DNA of 64,000 nucleotides from Halobacillus sp. A5. Lineage in GTDB: Bacteria > Bacillota > Bacilli > Bacillales > Halobacillaceae. This document shows, one piece after another, positions 1 through 9,620 of the stretch. A program made the position numbers and the translations under genes. Location of the stretch: positions 620,001-684,000 of the forward strand of contig NZ_JAIZEO010000002.1 in assembly GCF_024189315.1 (NCBI RefSeq). The letters are read 5' to 3'. The notes below the pieces were generated by a model. It was given only the letters and a program-made list of their open reading frames with translations. It made no database searches and was not told where the DNA came from. Position 1 is the stretch's first letter. Each line of letters begins with the position of its first letter.

Positions 1-2
1 CT

Positions 3-1121
3 GTCGTACAGCCGGGCTTTGTCAATTTGAAATTGACCAATTCTATTTCGGACAAAGGGTATTATTACGCTCCCGATCCATCCAGTCAATATGTATGTAC
101 GATCGGCGGAAATGTCGCGGAAAATGCGGGTGGAGCTCACTGCCTGAAATACGGGGTAACAACGAACCATATCCTTGGCCTTGAAGTCGTTCTGCCAAAT
201 GGTGAGATTATTGAAATCAGCGAAGCAGGAGTTCCGGACAGCCCGGGATACGACGTGATGGGGCTGCTGACCGGATCTGAAGGGACACTTGGCGTCGTAA
301 CAAAAATTACCGTGCGAATCTTGAAAAATCCAGAAGGAAAGCAGACCGTGCTCGCCTATTTTGACCATATCGAAGATGGCAGCCGCGCAGTGTCCGATAT
401 CATTTCTGCCGGAATTGTACCTGCTGCACTGGAAATGATGGACAAGACGGCAATAGAAGGAGTGGAAGCAGGGGCTTATCCTGTCGGGCATCCTGATGAT
501 ATTGAAGCGCTCCTGCTCATAGAAGTGGACGGAATTAAAGCCGGAATCAGTGAACAAATTGAAGAAATTCTCAACGTCTGCCGGGGACGTAATGTGAGAG
601 AAGTGAAGGTAGCTGAAAGTGAAGAAGAACGGGGTCGTTGGTGGGCAAACCGCAAGACAGGCTTCGGAGCAATGGGGGCGATATCGCCCGATTACCTTGT
701 CCAGGATGGTGTGATTCCGAGAAGCAGGCTTCCTGAAGTGCTGGAGAACATTTATGAGATCAGCAGAGAATCAGGATTAAGAATCGCAAATATCTTCCAC
801 GCGGGAGATGGAAACCTTCATCCCTTAATTCTGTTTGATTCCCGCAAGCCCGGGGAGACAGAAAAAGCTTTAAAAGCAGGGACAGCCTGCTTAAAAGCCT
901 GTTCCGATGTAGGAGGGTCAATTACTGGAGAGCACGGCGTCGGAATTGAGAAGAAGGAAGAAATGCGTTTTGTATTTACCGACGAAGAATTAGAAGCTCA
1001 AATCAAAATAAGGGAAGTGTTTAATCCAGACGACCTGCTGAATAAAGGGAAGCTTTTCCCTACGCCGAGCCGCTGTATGGATGTGAAGAAAATAGTGAAG
1101 GACACCGTGGCTGTCCAATAA
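3..1121 (+). CDS. glcD: FAD-linked 2-hydroxy-acid oxidase, GlcD type (5' end outside window)
   Basis: The reading frame is open to the window edge, so the N-terminus (about 100 residues if it has the usual ~470 aa) is missing; the TTG at 27 is internal. The protein oxidises a 2-hydroxy acid such as glycolate or D-lactate with FAD. Visible are the end of the FAD-binding PCMH domain (GGNVAENAGG near base 105, GSEGTLGVVTK near 276) and the C-terminal cap domain with the family motifs HAGDGNLHP (near 798) and GEHGVGIEKK (near 927). An FAH-family gene starts 20 bp downstream behind its own strong RBS, suggesting an operon, and a lactate permease follows further on, which fits 2-hydroxy-acid use. 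The exact substrate cannot be told. Confidence 0.9.
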   Translation, partial: VVQPGFVNLKLTNSISDKGYYYAPDPSSQYVCTIGGNVAENAGGAHCLKYGVTTNHILGLEVVLPNGEIIEISEAGVPDSPGYDVMGLLTGSEGTLGVVTKITVRILKNPEGKQTVLAYFDHIEDGSRAVSDIISAGIVPAALEMMDKTAIEGVEAGAYPVGHPDDIEALLLIEVDGIKAGISEQIEEILNVCRGRNVREVKVAESEEERGRWWANRKTGFGAMGAISPDYLVQDGVIPRSRLPEVLENIYEISRESGLRIANIFHAGDGNLHPLILFDSRKPGETEKALKAGTACLKACSDVGGSITGEHGVGIEKKEEMRFVFTDEELEAQIKIREVFNPDDLLNKGKLFPTPSRCMDVKKIVKDTVAVQ

Positions 1122-1141
1122 TAGAAGGAGGAGTAAGTGGT

Positions 1142-1918
1142 ATGAAATTTGCCAGATTTGAATACAAAGGTGAAGTTCAATATGGAGTCGTAATTAAAGA
1201 CGACGTTAGTGTGGTTAAGGGAAATATTTATGGAGATTGGGATTACTCCGGGGAAGTGCTGCCTCTTGAACAGGTGGAGTTGTTAGCTCCCGTCAATCCA
1301 GAGAAGATACTCGGCATCGGAGCAAACTATGTAGGCAGTAAAGAGGAGAAGCCAGATCAATTACCCGAGATTCCGGTTTTCTTTTTCAAGCCTGCCTCCT
1401 CAGTTGTCGGTCCTGAAGCGGAAATTGTTATCCCGGAGGTAATTGATGAAGTCAAATTTGAGTCCGAATTGGCTGTAGTTATCGGGAAAGAAGCTAAAGA
1501 CATCGAAGAAGAAGAAGTATTGGATCATATTTTCGGTTATACGATAGGGAACGACGTAACAGCACCGCAGCTTTTCCACGAAAACGGGCATTGGACCTTA
1601 GGAAAGGCGTTTGATACTTTTACCCCGGTCGGTCCTTACATCGAAACAGACCTGGACCCCTCCAGCGTCTCAGTTAAAGCCGATATCAATGGAGTAGAAA
1701 CCCAGGACAGCCCCACTGATCTAATGATTGTCTCGCTGACATACATGGTTTCGTATTTATCGAAAGTGATGACACTAAAGCCGGGGGACTGTATCTTAAC
1801 AGGCAGTCCACTTGGAGCACACTTTGTCAAAGACCAGGACGTAATTGAATGTAAAATTGATGAAATCGGAACGTTGAAAAATAGAACCGTAAAGTCCTCA
1901 GTGTCTGTAAATTCCTAA
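1142..1918 (+). CDS. Fumarylacetoacetate hydrolase (FAH) family protein
   Basis: 258 aa, the normal size of bacterial FAH-fold enzymes. These are divalent-metal-dependent C-C hydrolases, decarboxylases or isomerases of 2-oxo-acid intermediates, including oxaloacetate tautomerases. Family motifs in order: ILGIGANYVGS (near residue 60), PVFFFKPASSVVGP (near 78), FESELAVVIGK (near 107, with metal-ligand Glu), GYTIGNDVTA (near 130), GKAFDTFTPVGP, and LKPGDCILTGSPLG near the C-terminus. Start ATG is preceded by GAAGGAGGAG. It lies between the GlcD-type oxidase and an IclR regulator, so catabolism of a hydroxy- or aromatic acid is the likely context; the true substrate is unknown. Confidence 0.88.
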   Translation: MKFARFEYKGEVQYGVVIKDDVSVVKGNIYGDWDYSGEVLPLEQVELLAPVNPEKILGIGANYVGSKEEKPDQLPEIPVFFFKPASSVVGPEAEIVIPEVIDEVKFESELAVVIGKEAKDIEEEEVLDHIFGYTIGNDVTAPQLFHENGHWTLGKAFDTFTPVGPYIETDLDPSSVSVKADINGVETQDSPTDLMIVSLTYMVSYLSKVMTLKPGDCILTGSPLGAHFVKDQDVIECKIDEIGTLKNRTVKSSVSVNS

Positions 1919-1961
1919 AGTAACTATCTTCACTCCCTGCTCATTCAGCGCTGTCTTCCTA

Positions 1962-1970
1962 TGCTATAAT
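1962..1970 (+). promoter_or_regulatory. Extended -10 promoter element of the IclR-family gene
   Basis: TGCTATAAT is an extended -10 box (TG-n-TATAAT, hexamer at 1965-1970). It overlaps the upstream in-frame ATG at 1969, so that ATG cannot be the translation start of the regulator. No good -35 is seen, as is usual for extended -10 promoters. Confidence 0.55.
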
Positions 1971-1998
1971 GAAGACAATTGGGAGTGAGGTGAGTTCT

Positions 1999-2766
1999 TT
2001 GGAACGGATGAATATGGTCAAATCAGTCGGCAGGGCAATGGACGTTATAAACGCGGTAAGTACGAGCAGAAATGGCATGGGTGTCACTGATATTGCCCAA
2101 CAGATGGATATCAATAAGAGCTCGGTCTATAGAATTCTGCATACATTAGAAGAGTATGGGTTTATTGAGCAGAATGAGGAAAGCGGCAAATACAAGCTTG
2201 GTTATAAGCTGCTGGAAATCAGCTCACGCTTATTGGAATCGATTGACTTAAGGACAGAAGCGCAGCCGTTTCTAAAGACACTCGAGAATTACACGAGTGA
2301 AGTCATCCACTTGGTCGTCTATGATCAAGGCGAAGTAGTATATTTAGAGAAGATGGAAGGGACAGAAACCCTGCGGATGCATTCTAAAGTCGGCAGGCGC
2401 GCCCCTATGCACTGCACATCGGTTGGAAAGGTAATCCTCTCTCAACTGCCGGAACGGACCGTGTTAGACATTATTGAAAGAAAAGGCCTGCCGAAGCATA
2501 CGGACCATACGATCACAGATACCGGTCTGTTTCTAACCGAATTAAAGAATGTGAAACAAAAGGGCTATGCTTTAGATTTAGAAGAAAATGAGCAGGGAAT
2601 TATTTGTATCGCAGCCCCTATTTTTGATCATACACAGCAGGTGGCCGCTGCTTTAAGCATCTCAGGCACCTCCCTTAGAATGACTGAGGAGAGGCTCACT
2701 GATTTAAAGGATAAAGTAATTGACGCAGGAAGAGGGATATCCGCACGTTTAGGGTATCTTCAGTAG
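1999..2766 (+). CDS. IclR-family transcriptional regulator
   Basis: About 255 aa. An N-terminal winged HTH (residues near 10-65: MGVTDIAQQMDINKSSVYRI then a recognition and wing region ending KYKLGYKLLE) is followed by the IclR effector domain (MHCTSVGKVILSQL, DLEENEQGIICIAAPIFD, AAALSISGTS). I place the start at TTG 1999 because GTGAGGTGA sits 5 bp upstream; ATG 2008 is possible, while the ATG at 1969 lies inside the -10 box. It probably senses a small organic acid and controls the neighbouring oxidase/FAH genes or the lactate permease; the target is inferred from position only. Confidence 0.9.
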   Translation: MERMNMVKSVGRAMDVINAVSTSRNGMGVTDIAQQMDINKSSVYRILHTLEEYGFIEQNEESGKYKLGYKLLEISSRLLESIDLRTEAQPFLKTLENYTSEVIHLVVYDQGEVVYLEKMEGTETLRMHSKVGRRAPMHCTSVGKVILSQLPERTVLDIIERKGLPKHTDHTITDTGLFLTELKNVKQKGYALDLEENEQGIICIAAPIFDHTQQVAAALSISGTSLRMTEERLTDLKDKVIDAGRGISARLGYLQ

Positions 2767-2775
2767 AGAAGCAAA

Positions 2776-2816
2776 ACGCAGGTCACCATATCAGGCTGTG
2801 GGAACCTGCGTTTTTT
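2776..2816 (+). terminator. Rho-independent terminator after the IclR gene
   Basis: ACGCAGGT (2776-2783) pairs with ACCTGCGT (2804-2811) and is followed by a run of T, 10 bp after the iclR-family stop codon. Confidence 0.85.
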
Positions 2817-2865
2817 GTCGAATGTTATGAAAATGAATTGATATAACACAATTTTCTGAATATGA

Positions 2866-2913
2866 TTGAAAATCCTCAAAGGTAACCGTATAATTATTAC
2901 GAAAACGCTTACA
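2866..2913 (+). promoter_or_regulatory. SigA promoter with overlapping CcpA (cre) site for the lactate permease
   Basis: -35 TTGAAA (2866-2871), 17-bp spacer, perfect -10 TATAAT (2889-2894). The predicted start of transcription (~2901) falls in CGAAAACGCTTACA (2900-2913), one mismatch from the cre consensus TGWAANCGNTNWCA. A cre at the start site normally means CcpA repression on preferred sugars. The 5' leader is about 130 nt. Confidence 0.75.
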
Positions 2914-3030
2914 AAAAAACTGATATTTTTTTAGTTCTAATTTGAAACGTTGTTGCGCAATAAGAAACGAAAAGGAGGGCGGAAGTATTCACCGAAGTCA
3001 TATGACAATAAAATCATTGGAGGGTGAATC

Positions 3031-4812
3031 ATGAATACCGGAACGTTAGCGTTATTATCACTGTTACCGATTATTGCTGTTGGGATTTTTCTCGTAGGAC
3101 TCAGATGGCCGGCAAGTAAAGCGATGCCTATCTCGTACATAGTAGCCATCTTACTTGCCCTTTTCGTCTGGCAGGTTCCTGGAGCGACTGTCGCAGCAGC
3201 TTCGATTAATGGACTCGTTGTGGCTGGTACACTTCTTTACATCATCTTCGGCGCAATTCTTTTATTAAATACTTTGCAGGAGAGCGGAGGGCTCAAGACA
3301 ATCCGTCAAGGTTTCATTGATGTGTCCCCGGACCGTCGTATCCAGGTGATCATTATTGCATGGCTGTTCGGTGCTTTTATTGAAGGGTCAGCAGGTTTTG
3401 GTACTCCGGCCGCGGTTGCCGTTCCCTTACTCGTTGGGTTAGGGTTCCCGGCTATGGCAGCCGTGATAGCGGGAATGGTCATACAGAGCACGCCTGTTTC
3501 CTTTGGTGCTGTAGGCACACCGATGCTTGTTGGTGTGCAGTCAGGTCTGGCAGCTGACGCCGGCATTACGGATAACTTTCTCGCTCTTACAACCATGGTC
3601 GGCGGCCGTGCCGCTATTCTTCACGCCATTGTCGGTACATTGATTCCTTTATTTGTCGTAGCGCTCATGACTCGCTTTTTTGGTAAAAACAAGTCATTCA
3701 GTGAAGGCATCAAAGTGTGGAAATTCGCTTTATTTGCAGCCTTTGCGATGACGATTCCATATGTAATTGTCGCTAATGTCCTCGGCCCTGAATTTCCTTC
3801 CATGATCGGCGGTTTAGTTGGATTGGCCATCGTTGTGCCTGCAGCTAAGAAAGGTTTCCTCATGCCGCCTAAAGAAGAACATTGGGATTTCGAGGAACAG
3901 TCCAAGTGGGATCCCTCCTGGACAGGAAAAATTGAGATTAAAGATATTGCTCACAAAAGTGGAAAAATGTCGATGTTCCGGGCATGGACGCCTTACATTC
4001 TAGTAGGTTTGTTCCTGGTGATGACACGTTTGACCTTCCTGCCTTTAAATGAATGGTTAACTTCGGTAAATGTAACAATGGCAAATATTTTCGGTACGGA
4101 AATAACGGCAAGCTTTCAGCCGCTCTATTTACCAGGCACTATATTTGTCGTTGTATCGCTGATCACGTTTGCGATTCATCAGATGAACGTCAAGTCTTTC
4201 AAGAGCGCGTTGTCTCAATCAGGAAAAACCATGATTCCGGCTTCTGCTGCACTTCTTTTTACAGTGCCTATGGTCCAGGTGTTTTTGAACTCCGGAGGGG
4301 GAGCGGCAGGATTCGGAAGTATGCCGATTGAGCTCGCTAATGGAGTAGCTGCTGTAACAGGTGACTTATGGCCGCTGTTCTCTTCCTTTGTCGGAGGCCT
4401 TGGAGCTTTTATCGCTGGCAGTAACACGGTCAGCAATATGATGTTCTCTTTGTTCCAATATGACGTAGGATCTCAAATGGGTGTCGACGCTACCTGGATC
4501 GTCGCCCTGCAGGCGGTCGGGGGAGCGGCCGGGAACATGATTTGTGTGCATAACGTTGTAGCTGCGTGTGCCGTCGTCGGATTAGTCGGTAAAGAAGGGG
4601 ATATTATCCGGAAAACAATTTTCCCATTCCTTTACTATGCTTCCTTTGCCGGGGCTCTTGGTTACTCGATCGTATGGACAGCAGAGAAAGGGATATTCAA
4701 TGTCGGAACTATCATCGCAGCGATCATAACGACGATTGCGGTTTATATCATCGCTACGAATAAGAATCGTGATCCACTGGCTGACCTTCAGCACAAACGA
4801 AAAACGGTTTAA
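3031..4812 (+). CDS. lctP: L-lactate permease (LctP/LldP family)
   Basis: 593 aa polytopic inner-membrane protein with roughly 12-14 hydrophobic segments along its whole length and a hydrophilic loop near residues 270-320. Conserved family stretches include [20 protein letters not shown] (near residue 112), [11 protein letters not shown] and the C-terminal [13 protein letters not shown] and [17 protein letters not shown]. The family imports lactate or glycolate with protons. RBS GGAGGGTGA is 5 bp before the ATG. It is monocistronic, between a promoter/cre at 2866-2913 and two terminators. Its site next to a GlcD-type oxidase and an IclR regulator suggests a 2-hydroxy-acid uptake and oxidation locus. 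Confidence 0.95.
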   Translation: MNTGTLALLSLLPIIAVGIFLVGLRWPASKAMPISYIVAILLALFVWQVPGATVAAASINGLVVAGTLLYIIFGAILLLNTLQESGGLKTIRQGFIDVSPDRRIQVIIIAWLFGAFIEGSAGFGTPAAVAVPLLVGLGFPAMAAVIAGMVIQSTPVSFGAVGTPMLVGVQSGLAADAGITDNFLALTTMVGGRAAILHAIVGTLIPLFVVALMTRFFGKNKSFSEGIKVWKFALFAAFAMTIPYVIVANVLGPEFPSMIGGLVGLAIVVPAAKKGFLMPPKEEHWDFEEQSKWDPSWTGKIEIKDIAHKSGKMSMFRAWTPYILVGLFLVMTRLTFLPLNEWLTSVNVTMANIFGTEITASFQPLYLPGTIFVVVSLITFAIHQMNVKSFKSALSQSGKTMIPASAALLFTVPMVQVFLNSGGGAAGFGSMPIELANGVAAVTGDLWPLFSSFVGGLGAFIAGSNTVSNMMFSLFQYDVGSQMGVDATWIVALQAVGGAAGNMICVHNVVAACAVVGLVGKEGDIIRKTIFPFLYYASFAGALGYSIVWTAEKGIFNVGTIIAAIITTIAVYIIATNKNRDPLADLQHKRKTV

Positions 4813-4834
4813 ATCAATTCAGATGAAGTGCTTA

Positions 4835-4873
4835 AACCTTGCAGGATATGGCGAGATGCCTGCAAGGTTTTTG
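4835..4873 (+). terminator. Terminator after lctP
   Basis: AACCTTGCAGG (4835-4845) pairs perfectly with CCTGCAAGGTT (4859-4869), followed by TTTT. Confidence 0.85.
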
Positions 4874-4919
4874 TTGTGGAAAGTTTTAATAGGGAAGGTT
4901 GAATTTCTTTACAAGCCGG

Positions 4920-4943
4920 CGAACCTTTAGGGGTTCGTTTTTT
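4920..4943 (+). terminator. Second hairpin with T-run after lctP
   Basis: CGAACC (4920-4925) and GGTTCG (4932-4937) followed by seven T residues (one before a G). It acts in tandem with the hairpin at 4835. The rest of the 313-bp gap up to 5125 is AT-rich with no gene that I can support. Confidence 0.6.
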
Positions 4944-5125
4944 GTGTCAATTCAATGTAAATTCTATTTAAAAGATAACACCCGTAACATATACGTTACA
5001 GTTTGGTTAAATCAAAGTGAAAAGTTAGTCAATTAAACGTCAAGTATGTTAAAAACGTAGAAGACAGGTTTTAAAAACTGTAAATTGGTGTAAGTATGTA
5101 TTATAGAAAACAAGAAGGTGAAAAC

Positions 5126-6142
5126 ATGAAGCGGGAAGCACTGTTTGATAACGCAAAGCTGATCCTTATCTTTCTCGTTGTGTTTGGCCATATGGTACAG
5201 CCAACGACGGACGGATCAAGAGAAATGTATACAATTTACACTTGGATTTATACGTTCCACATGCCGGCATTTATATTTCTGGCCGGATTTTTTGCTAAAG
5301 CGTCTGGAAATAAAGATTATATTATTAACTTAGCTAAAAAACTTATATTGCCCTATATCATCTTTCAGTTTGTCTTTACAGCATACTTTCTTTTTATCGG
5401 AAAGGACGACTGGCTGAACGCACCATTCTATCCTCACTGGTCGCTCTGGTTCCTGTTCAGCTTGTTCTGCTGGCACATCCTGTTGATCCTGTTTAGTAAA
5501 ATATCCCCATGGATCGGGATTGCGGCTGCTGTGGCCATCGGTGTCATCGTGGGGTATGCGGACAGTATTGACCAAACGTTCAGTCTATCAAGAACCTTTG
5601 TTTTCTTTCCGTTCTTTCTTGCCGGATACTGGTTAACGAAGGATCACGTAAAAAAATGGAGAAGTGCTGTACCAAGAGCGGCAAGTCTTGTATTTATGAT
5701 TGCTCTAGGCGTTATCATCGCTTTGGCGCCTGAGTTTAATTCAGACTGGCTTCTTGGTTCCAAGTCATATGCAACGATGGGCGCGATTGAGCTAGGCGGT
5801 CTCATCCGCTTTGGCGTCTACCTTATTGGGGCATTAATGACGATGAGTGTGCTGGCATGGATTCCTAATAAACATTTCAGTTTTACGCCCCTTGGCGGTC
5901 AGACACTCTATGTCTATTTGCTGCACGGATTTATCGTTCAACTGTTTAGACAGTATGGCTGGGTTGAAATTAACAGCGTTCTGGATTTCACCGTATACTT
6001 TGTATTATGTGGGTTTATCGTGTATCTGCTTTCCACGAGCACGATCCGGACTCTTACACAGCCTCTAATTGAAGGCCGTTCGGCATTATTAAGGAAGCAG
6101 TTTACAAATATGAATGATTCAAATCGATATCGAACGAATTAA
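5126..6142 (+). CDS. Membrane acyltransferase 3 family protein (O-acetyltransferase-like)
   Basis: 338 aa integral membrane protein with about 10 hydrophobic segments, matching the acyltransferase-3 / fucose-4-O-acetylase-like fold. The N-terminal FDNAKLILIFLVVFGHMVQP carries the family's conserved His, and YTWIYTFHMPAFIFLAGFFAK is typical of the second helix region. Such enzymes move acetyl groups to extracytoplasmic sugars or cell-surface polymers. The ATG at 5126 follows AAGAAGGTGA; the upstream ATG at 5096 has no RBS. Single gene; acceptor unknown. Confidence 0.8.
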   Translation: MKREALFDNAKLILIFLVVFGHMVQPTTDGSREMYTIYTWIYTFHMPAFIFLAGFFAKASGNKDYIINLAKKLILPYIIFQFVFTAYFLFIGKDDWLNAPFYPHWSLWFLFSLFCWHILLILFSKISPWIGIAAAVAIGVIVGYADSIDQTFSLSRTFVFFPFFLAGYWLTKDHVKKWRSAVPRAASLVFMIALGVIIALAPEFNSDWLLGSKSYATMGAIELGGLIRFGVYLIGALMTMSVLAWIPNKHFSFTPLGGQTLYVYLLHGFIVQLFRQYGWVEINSVLDFTVYFVLCGFIVYLLSTSTIRTLTQPLIEGRSALLRKQFTNMNDSNRYRTN

Positions 6143-6220
6143 ATAAGTGAAGTGCTCCCTTACGTTTGAAAAAGCTATTCTTGTGAGAGAATAAGCAAAA
6201 CAGAAGGGGGTACTTTTTTT

Positions 6221-6877
6221 ATGACGAATATTCTTATGGTGGCAACAAACGTGGATCAGATCGGTGATCAGCAGACCGGCTTGTGGCTGTCTGAATTTAT
6301 AGAGCCTGCGACAGAGTGGACTCATGCAGGTTTTGAAGTGACGGGTGCAAGCGTGAAGGGCGGCAGAATACCGATCGATCCTAACAGCTACAGCAATGAG
6401 CTTCCTCGTGTATGGGATGGAGTGATGGAGCCTATACATGACACGGTTAAACTTACAGAAGTGAATCCAGAAGAGTACGATGCCATCTTTTTCTGTGGAG
6501 GTCATGGAGCGATGGTAGATTTTCCAAACAATAAAGAAATAGCAGCTCTGCTTGATCATTTTCAGCAAAATGATAAATTAATCGGTGCCATCTGCCACGG
6601 CCCTGCAGCTTTTATTGGAAACCAAAATGTAAATGATATTTCTTTTATAAAAGGAATTAAGATAACAGGCTACTCGAATGAAGAAGAAAAGAGAACAGGA
6701 TTAGCAGATGTGATGCCTTTTTTATTAGAGGATGAATTGAAGGAAGCTGGCGGGAGCTATGAAACAGGCGGAGTTGAAGCTGATCATGTCGTCGTGGATC
6801 AAAATTTCATTACAGGCCAGAACCCGCAATCGACGCATCGTATAGCTGAGGTATTTAAAGAACATCTATCCTCATAA
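6221..6877 (+). CDS. DJ-1/PfpI family protein, Hsp31-like (putative glyoxalase III / deglycase)
   Basis: 218 aa with the DJ-1/PfpI fold. The nucleophile elbow is GAICHGPAAFIG (Cys near residue 124), with the conserved Glu region near residue 16 (GLWLSEFIEP) and CGGHGAMVDFPNN near 86 giving the Asp/His environment of the class I Hsp31-like group. These proteins convert methylglyoxal to lactate or repair glycated molecules. RBS AGAAGGGGGT precedes the ATG. A bidirectional terminator follows. Function assignment within the superfamily is by motif only. Confidence 0.85.
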   Translation: MTNILMVATNVDQIGDQQTGLWLSEFIEPATEWTHAGFEVTGASVKGGRIPIDPNSYSNELPRVWDGVMEPIHDTVKLTEVNPEEYDAIFFCGGHGAMVDFPNNKEIAALLDHFQQNDKLIGAICHGPAAFIGNQNVNDISFIKGIKITGYSNEEEKRTGLADVMPFLLEDELKEAGGSYETGGVEADHVVVDQNFITGQNPQSTHRIAEVFKEHLSS

Positions 6878-6924
6878 CGGTTCCCGGAGATTTAACATAG
6901 CAGGGAAAAATGAATAAAGCATAA

Positions 6925-6964
6925 AATAATCCGAACGATTCCATTGAAATCAGTTCGGATTATT
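6925..6964. terminator. Bidirectional terminator between convergent genes
   Basis: Perfect 12-bp inverted repeat AATAATCCGAAC (6925-6936) / GTTCGGATTATT (6953-6964), with A and T tracts on either side; it serves the plus-strand PfpI gene and possibly the minus-strand YjiH gene. Confidence 0.7.
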
Positions 6965-7177
6965 TATGTGGCAAGAAAGTTTCTTACCACCGCTCTGTCA
7001 AACGCTTCACGGCCTTAAGCTTTCTCGGAAAGCAAAGAGCGCTTTCCTGCGGGAGCTTCGACTCGCGCTGTTCCCACAGGATTCTTGAGCATTTTAATGG
7101 TCTGCGTTTATATTATTTAATTTTTCTTTTTTTGACATCATCGCTTAACTTATGTCACAGCTTCGTTTATTTTAAGA
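6965..7177. other. Gene-free spacer with a GC-rich repeat-like block
   Basis: No coding region is supported. Bases 7018-7085 hold a GC-rich, partly self-complementary block (CTTTCTCGGAAAGC, CGCTTTCCTGCGGGAGC) that resembles the block at 52462-52490. It may be a decayed intergenic repeat. Low certainty. Confidence 0.3.
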
Positions 7178-8527
7178 TTAAAAAATCAAGTGAGCAATCA
7201 AAGCGATAACCGGAAGAGTGATAATGGTACGTAAAAGGAAAATGATGAATAAATCCTTCAGGTTAACCGGAACTTTGGAGCCGAGCAGCAGTCCGCCTAC
7301 CTCAGACATATAAATCAACTGAGTCACGGAAAGGCTGGCAATGATAAAGCGCGTCATTTCACTTTCAATGCCCGAACCGATTATTGCCGGCAGGAACATA
7401 TCAGCAAACCCGACGAGAATCGTTTCCGAAGCCGCTTGAGCTTCTTCGATCTGCAGCAGCTCAAGCAGCGGTATGAACGGATAGCCGAGCCACGAGAAGA
7501 CAGGTGTGAATTCTGCCAATACGAGAGCAATCGTTCCTAATGCCATAACAATAGGGGCGACGCCCATCCACATGTCTAAAATGTTCTGTCCGCCTTCTTT
7601 AAAAAATTTACCCGGTCCGCTGGCACGGCTCCCCCGCTCGACAGCCTGGGTATAAGCGTACGAAAATGTGTTGTGCTCATCAGGGATTTCTTCTTCGATG
7701 TCGTCGGCTTCCTCAGTAACATACGTGTCTGCTTTACGGGACAACGGTGGAATTCTAGGCATAATGAGGGCAGCTACTAAGCCTGCTGCGGCTACTGTTA
7801 AGTAAAAAGGTATAAACATATGACCCAGTCCCACTTCTTCAATAACAACGATACTAAACGTAATCGAAACGACAGAGAAGGTGGTACCGATGACGGCAGC
7901 TTCACGCTTTGTATAATATCCTTCTTCATACTGCTTACTTGTCAGCAGGACCCCGATCGTTCCGTCTCCTAACCATGAAGCTAAGGAATCAATTGAAGAC
8001 CGTCCCGGCAGTCTGAATAAAGGGCGCATGACTTTTGTCAGCAGGACTCCGAACATTTCCAAGAGACCAAAGTTAAGGAGTAAAGGCAGGAATAGGCCGG
8101 CAAACAAAAATACGGCAAACAGCACATGGAGCAGACTGTCCAGCAGCAGTCCTCCCGTAACGTCGGAAATAATCGCCTCAGGTCCAACCTGAAAATATAC
8201 CATAATGGCAAAAACCATCCCGAGCACGCGGATTGCTACCCAGACCCACGGCACATTAAATAGTGATTGGAAGAAAGGGGTGCGGTCTAATTTTTCAGGA
8301 CCGGCGATTTTAACAAGCAGAGTGATAATGGCTGTAATGGAAATAATGAGCATCATAATAAAGGATAATTGGTCAGCCAGGCCTTCCTCGACCCAGCCGG
8401 CTAATATGGCAATGAGAATGGTGACACTTCCGTCACTGGAGAAGGGAACCATAAATAAAATGATGCCGAGTAACGAGGGGATAATAAATTTCAAATGAGA
8501 TAAAGGGCTAAAGTCGCCTGCTTTCAT
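7178..8527 (-). CDS. YjiH family membrane protein (nucleoside-recognition/Gate domain)
   Basis: 449 aa with about ten hydrophobic segments and a hydrophilic loop near residues 265-300. It contains two Gate-type (nucleoside recognition) regions, LPGRSSIDSLASWLGDGTIG near residue 172 and VGFADMFLPAIIGSGIESEM near residue 380, the pattern of YjiH and SpoIIIAB/SpmA-like transport proteins. The natural substrate is not established. Start ATG is preceded by GGAGAGCTC. Single gene, convergent with the PfpI gene. Confidence 0.85.
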   Translation of the reverse strand: MKAGDFSPLSHLKFIIPSLLGIILFMVPFSSDGSVTILIAILAGWVEEGLADQLSFIMMLIISITAIITLLVKIAGPEKLDRTPFFQSLFNVPWVWVAIRVLGMVFAIMVYFQVGPEAIISDVTGGLLLDSLLHVLFAVFLFAGLFLPLLLNFGLLEMFGVLLTKVMRPLFRLPGRSSIDSLASWLGDGTIGVLLTSKQYEEGYYTKREAAVIGTTFSVVSITFSIVVIEEVGLGHMFIPFYLTVAAAGLVAALIMPRIPPLSRKADTYVTEEADDIEEEIPDEHNTFSYAYTQAVERGSRASGPGKFFKEGGQNILDMWMGVAPIVMALGTIALVLAEFTPVFSWLGYPFIPLLELLQIEEAQAASETILVGFADMFLPAIIGSGIESEMTRFIIASLSVTQLIYMSEVGGLLLGSKVPVNLKDLFIIFLLRTIITLPVIALIAHLIF

Positions 8528-8657
8528 AAAAGAGCTCTCCTGTCAAATAAAAATAGAATAATTATGCAACGTTATTAATTTTAATACGAATGACCTAAAA
8601 AACCAATAGAAAAATATAGTTTCCTTTACAATTCTATATAATAGTGGGAAATTCCTG

Positions 8658-9536
8658 CTAGGAACCGATATATTTTTTCAAAATTCGATCAACGCCTGAT
8701 CCATAAGTTTCCCCGAAGATGTTTAAATGGACCAGCAGGTAGAAAAGTTGATAAATTGGTTTAACCTCTTCGTACTCCTTGCTTAAAGGTGTAACTTGCT
8801 GGTAAGACGAGTAAAACGATGAGGCAAATCCTCCGAATAATTCTGTAAATGCAATTTCAAACTGTGGGTCGCCGAATAATACTGAAGGATCGATTAAATA
8901 GGGCTCACCAGAGCTGCTCGTTAAATAATTTCCACCCCATAAGTCGCCGTGAAGCAGAGCAGAGGCTGGGTGCATAGGAATAAAGTCTTCTAAATGACTT
9001 AACAAGTTTTCTAAACGATCCTGTCTCTTTCCGCTGATACGCCCGTTTCTCATTCCCAACTTGTATTGACGGTAGAGCCGGTTATCTCTATAGTACTCGA
9101 CCCAGCTGTCTTTCCAGTCATTGGGCTGGTCAAGCTCGCCTACAAAGGTATCTTCACTAAACCCATAATTCTTTGCCGTATGCTGATGCATTAAGGCAAG
9201 ATTCCTGCCTAGTTTCTCTGATGATTGCGATGGCCCATTTCCATTACCATCGATCCATTCGAGAGCAATTAATGCTGTTTCGTCGGGCTCAGGTTCATCG
9301 TAATAATAGACCTCCGGAACAGAAACTGTTTGAGTTTGCCGAATGGCTTCAAGTCCTGCAGCTTCAGCCTTAAAAAAATGAGAAGGAACGTTTCGATTCC
9401 CTTTCATAAAATAAGAGCGTTCATCCGTGGCTGTATAAAACGCATCATTAATGTCACCTCCGCTGACGGGCTTTATTTCCCGAATAGCTGAATGATCACC
9501 GATTTGATTTAGTACGCGTTCAATTTGCTGTTTCAT
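8658..9536 (-). CDS. Fructosamine kinase family protein
   Basis: 292 aa, the family's normal size. It phosphorylates ketosamines (glycated amines or proteins) so that the adduct falls off. The aminoglycoside-phosphotransferase-like fold is shown by FMKGN (Lys near residue 45), the catalytic loop HGDLWGGN (near residue 197) and the magnesium-binding LIDPSVLFGDPQFE region (near 213). RBS CAGGAGGTT lies 7 bp before the ATG. It stands alone; pairing with the DJ-1-like protein nearby hints at glycation defence, but that is inference. Confidence 0.9.
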   Translation of the reverse strand: MKQQIERVLNQIGDHSAIREIKPVSGGDINDAFYTATDERSYFMKGNRNVPSHFFKAEAAGLEAIRQTQTVSVPEVYYYDEPEPDETALIALEWIDGNGNGPSQSSEKLGRNLALMHQHTAKNYGFSEDTFVGELDQPNDWKDSWVEYYRDNRLYRQYKLGMRNGRISGKRQDRLENLLSHLEDFIPMHPASALLHGDLWGGNYLTSSSGEPYLIDPSVLFGDPQFEIAFTELFGGFASSFYSSYQQVTPLSKEYEEVKPIYQLFYLLVHLNIFGETYGSGVDRILKKYIGS

Positions 9537-9620
9537 AATAAACCTCCTGACTAAATGAGTGATTGATTCATTCCCTAATTCAATAAAGCGTAATCTTAAG
9601 AACGTATAAATTCACATAAA

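Noticed and set aside
6119-6568. 149-codon minus-strand frame
   Set aside because: Antisense to the DJ-1/PfpI gene, no RBS and no recognisable protein features.
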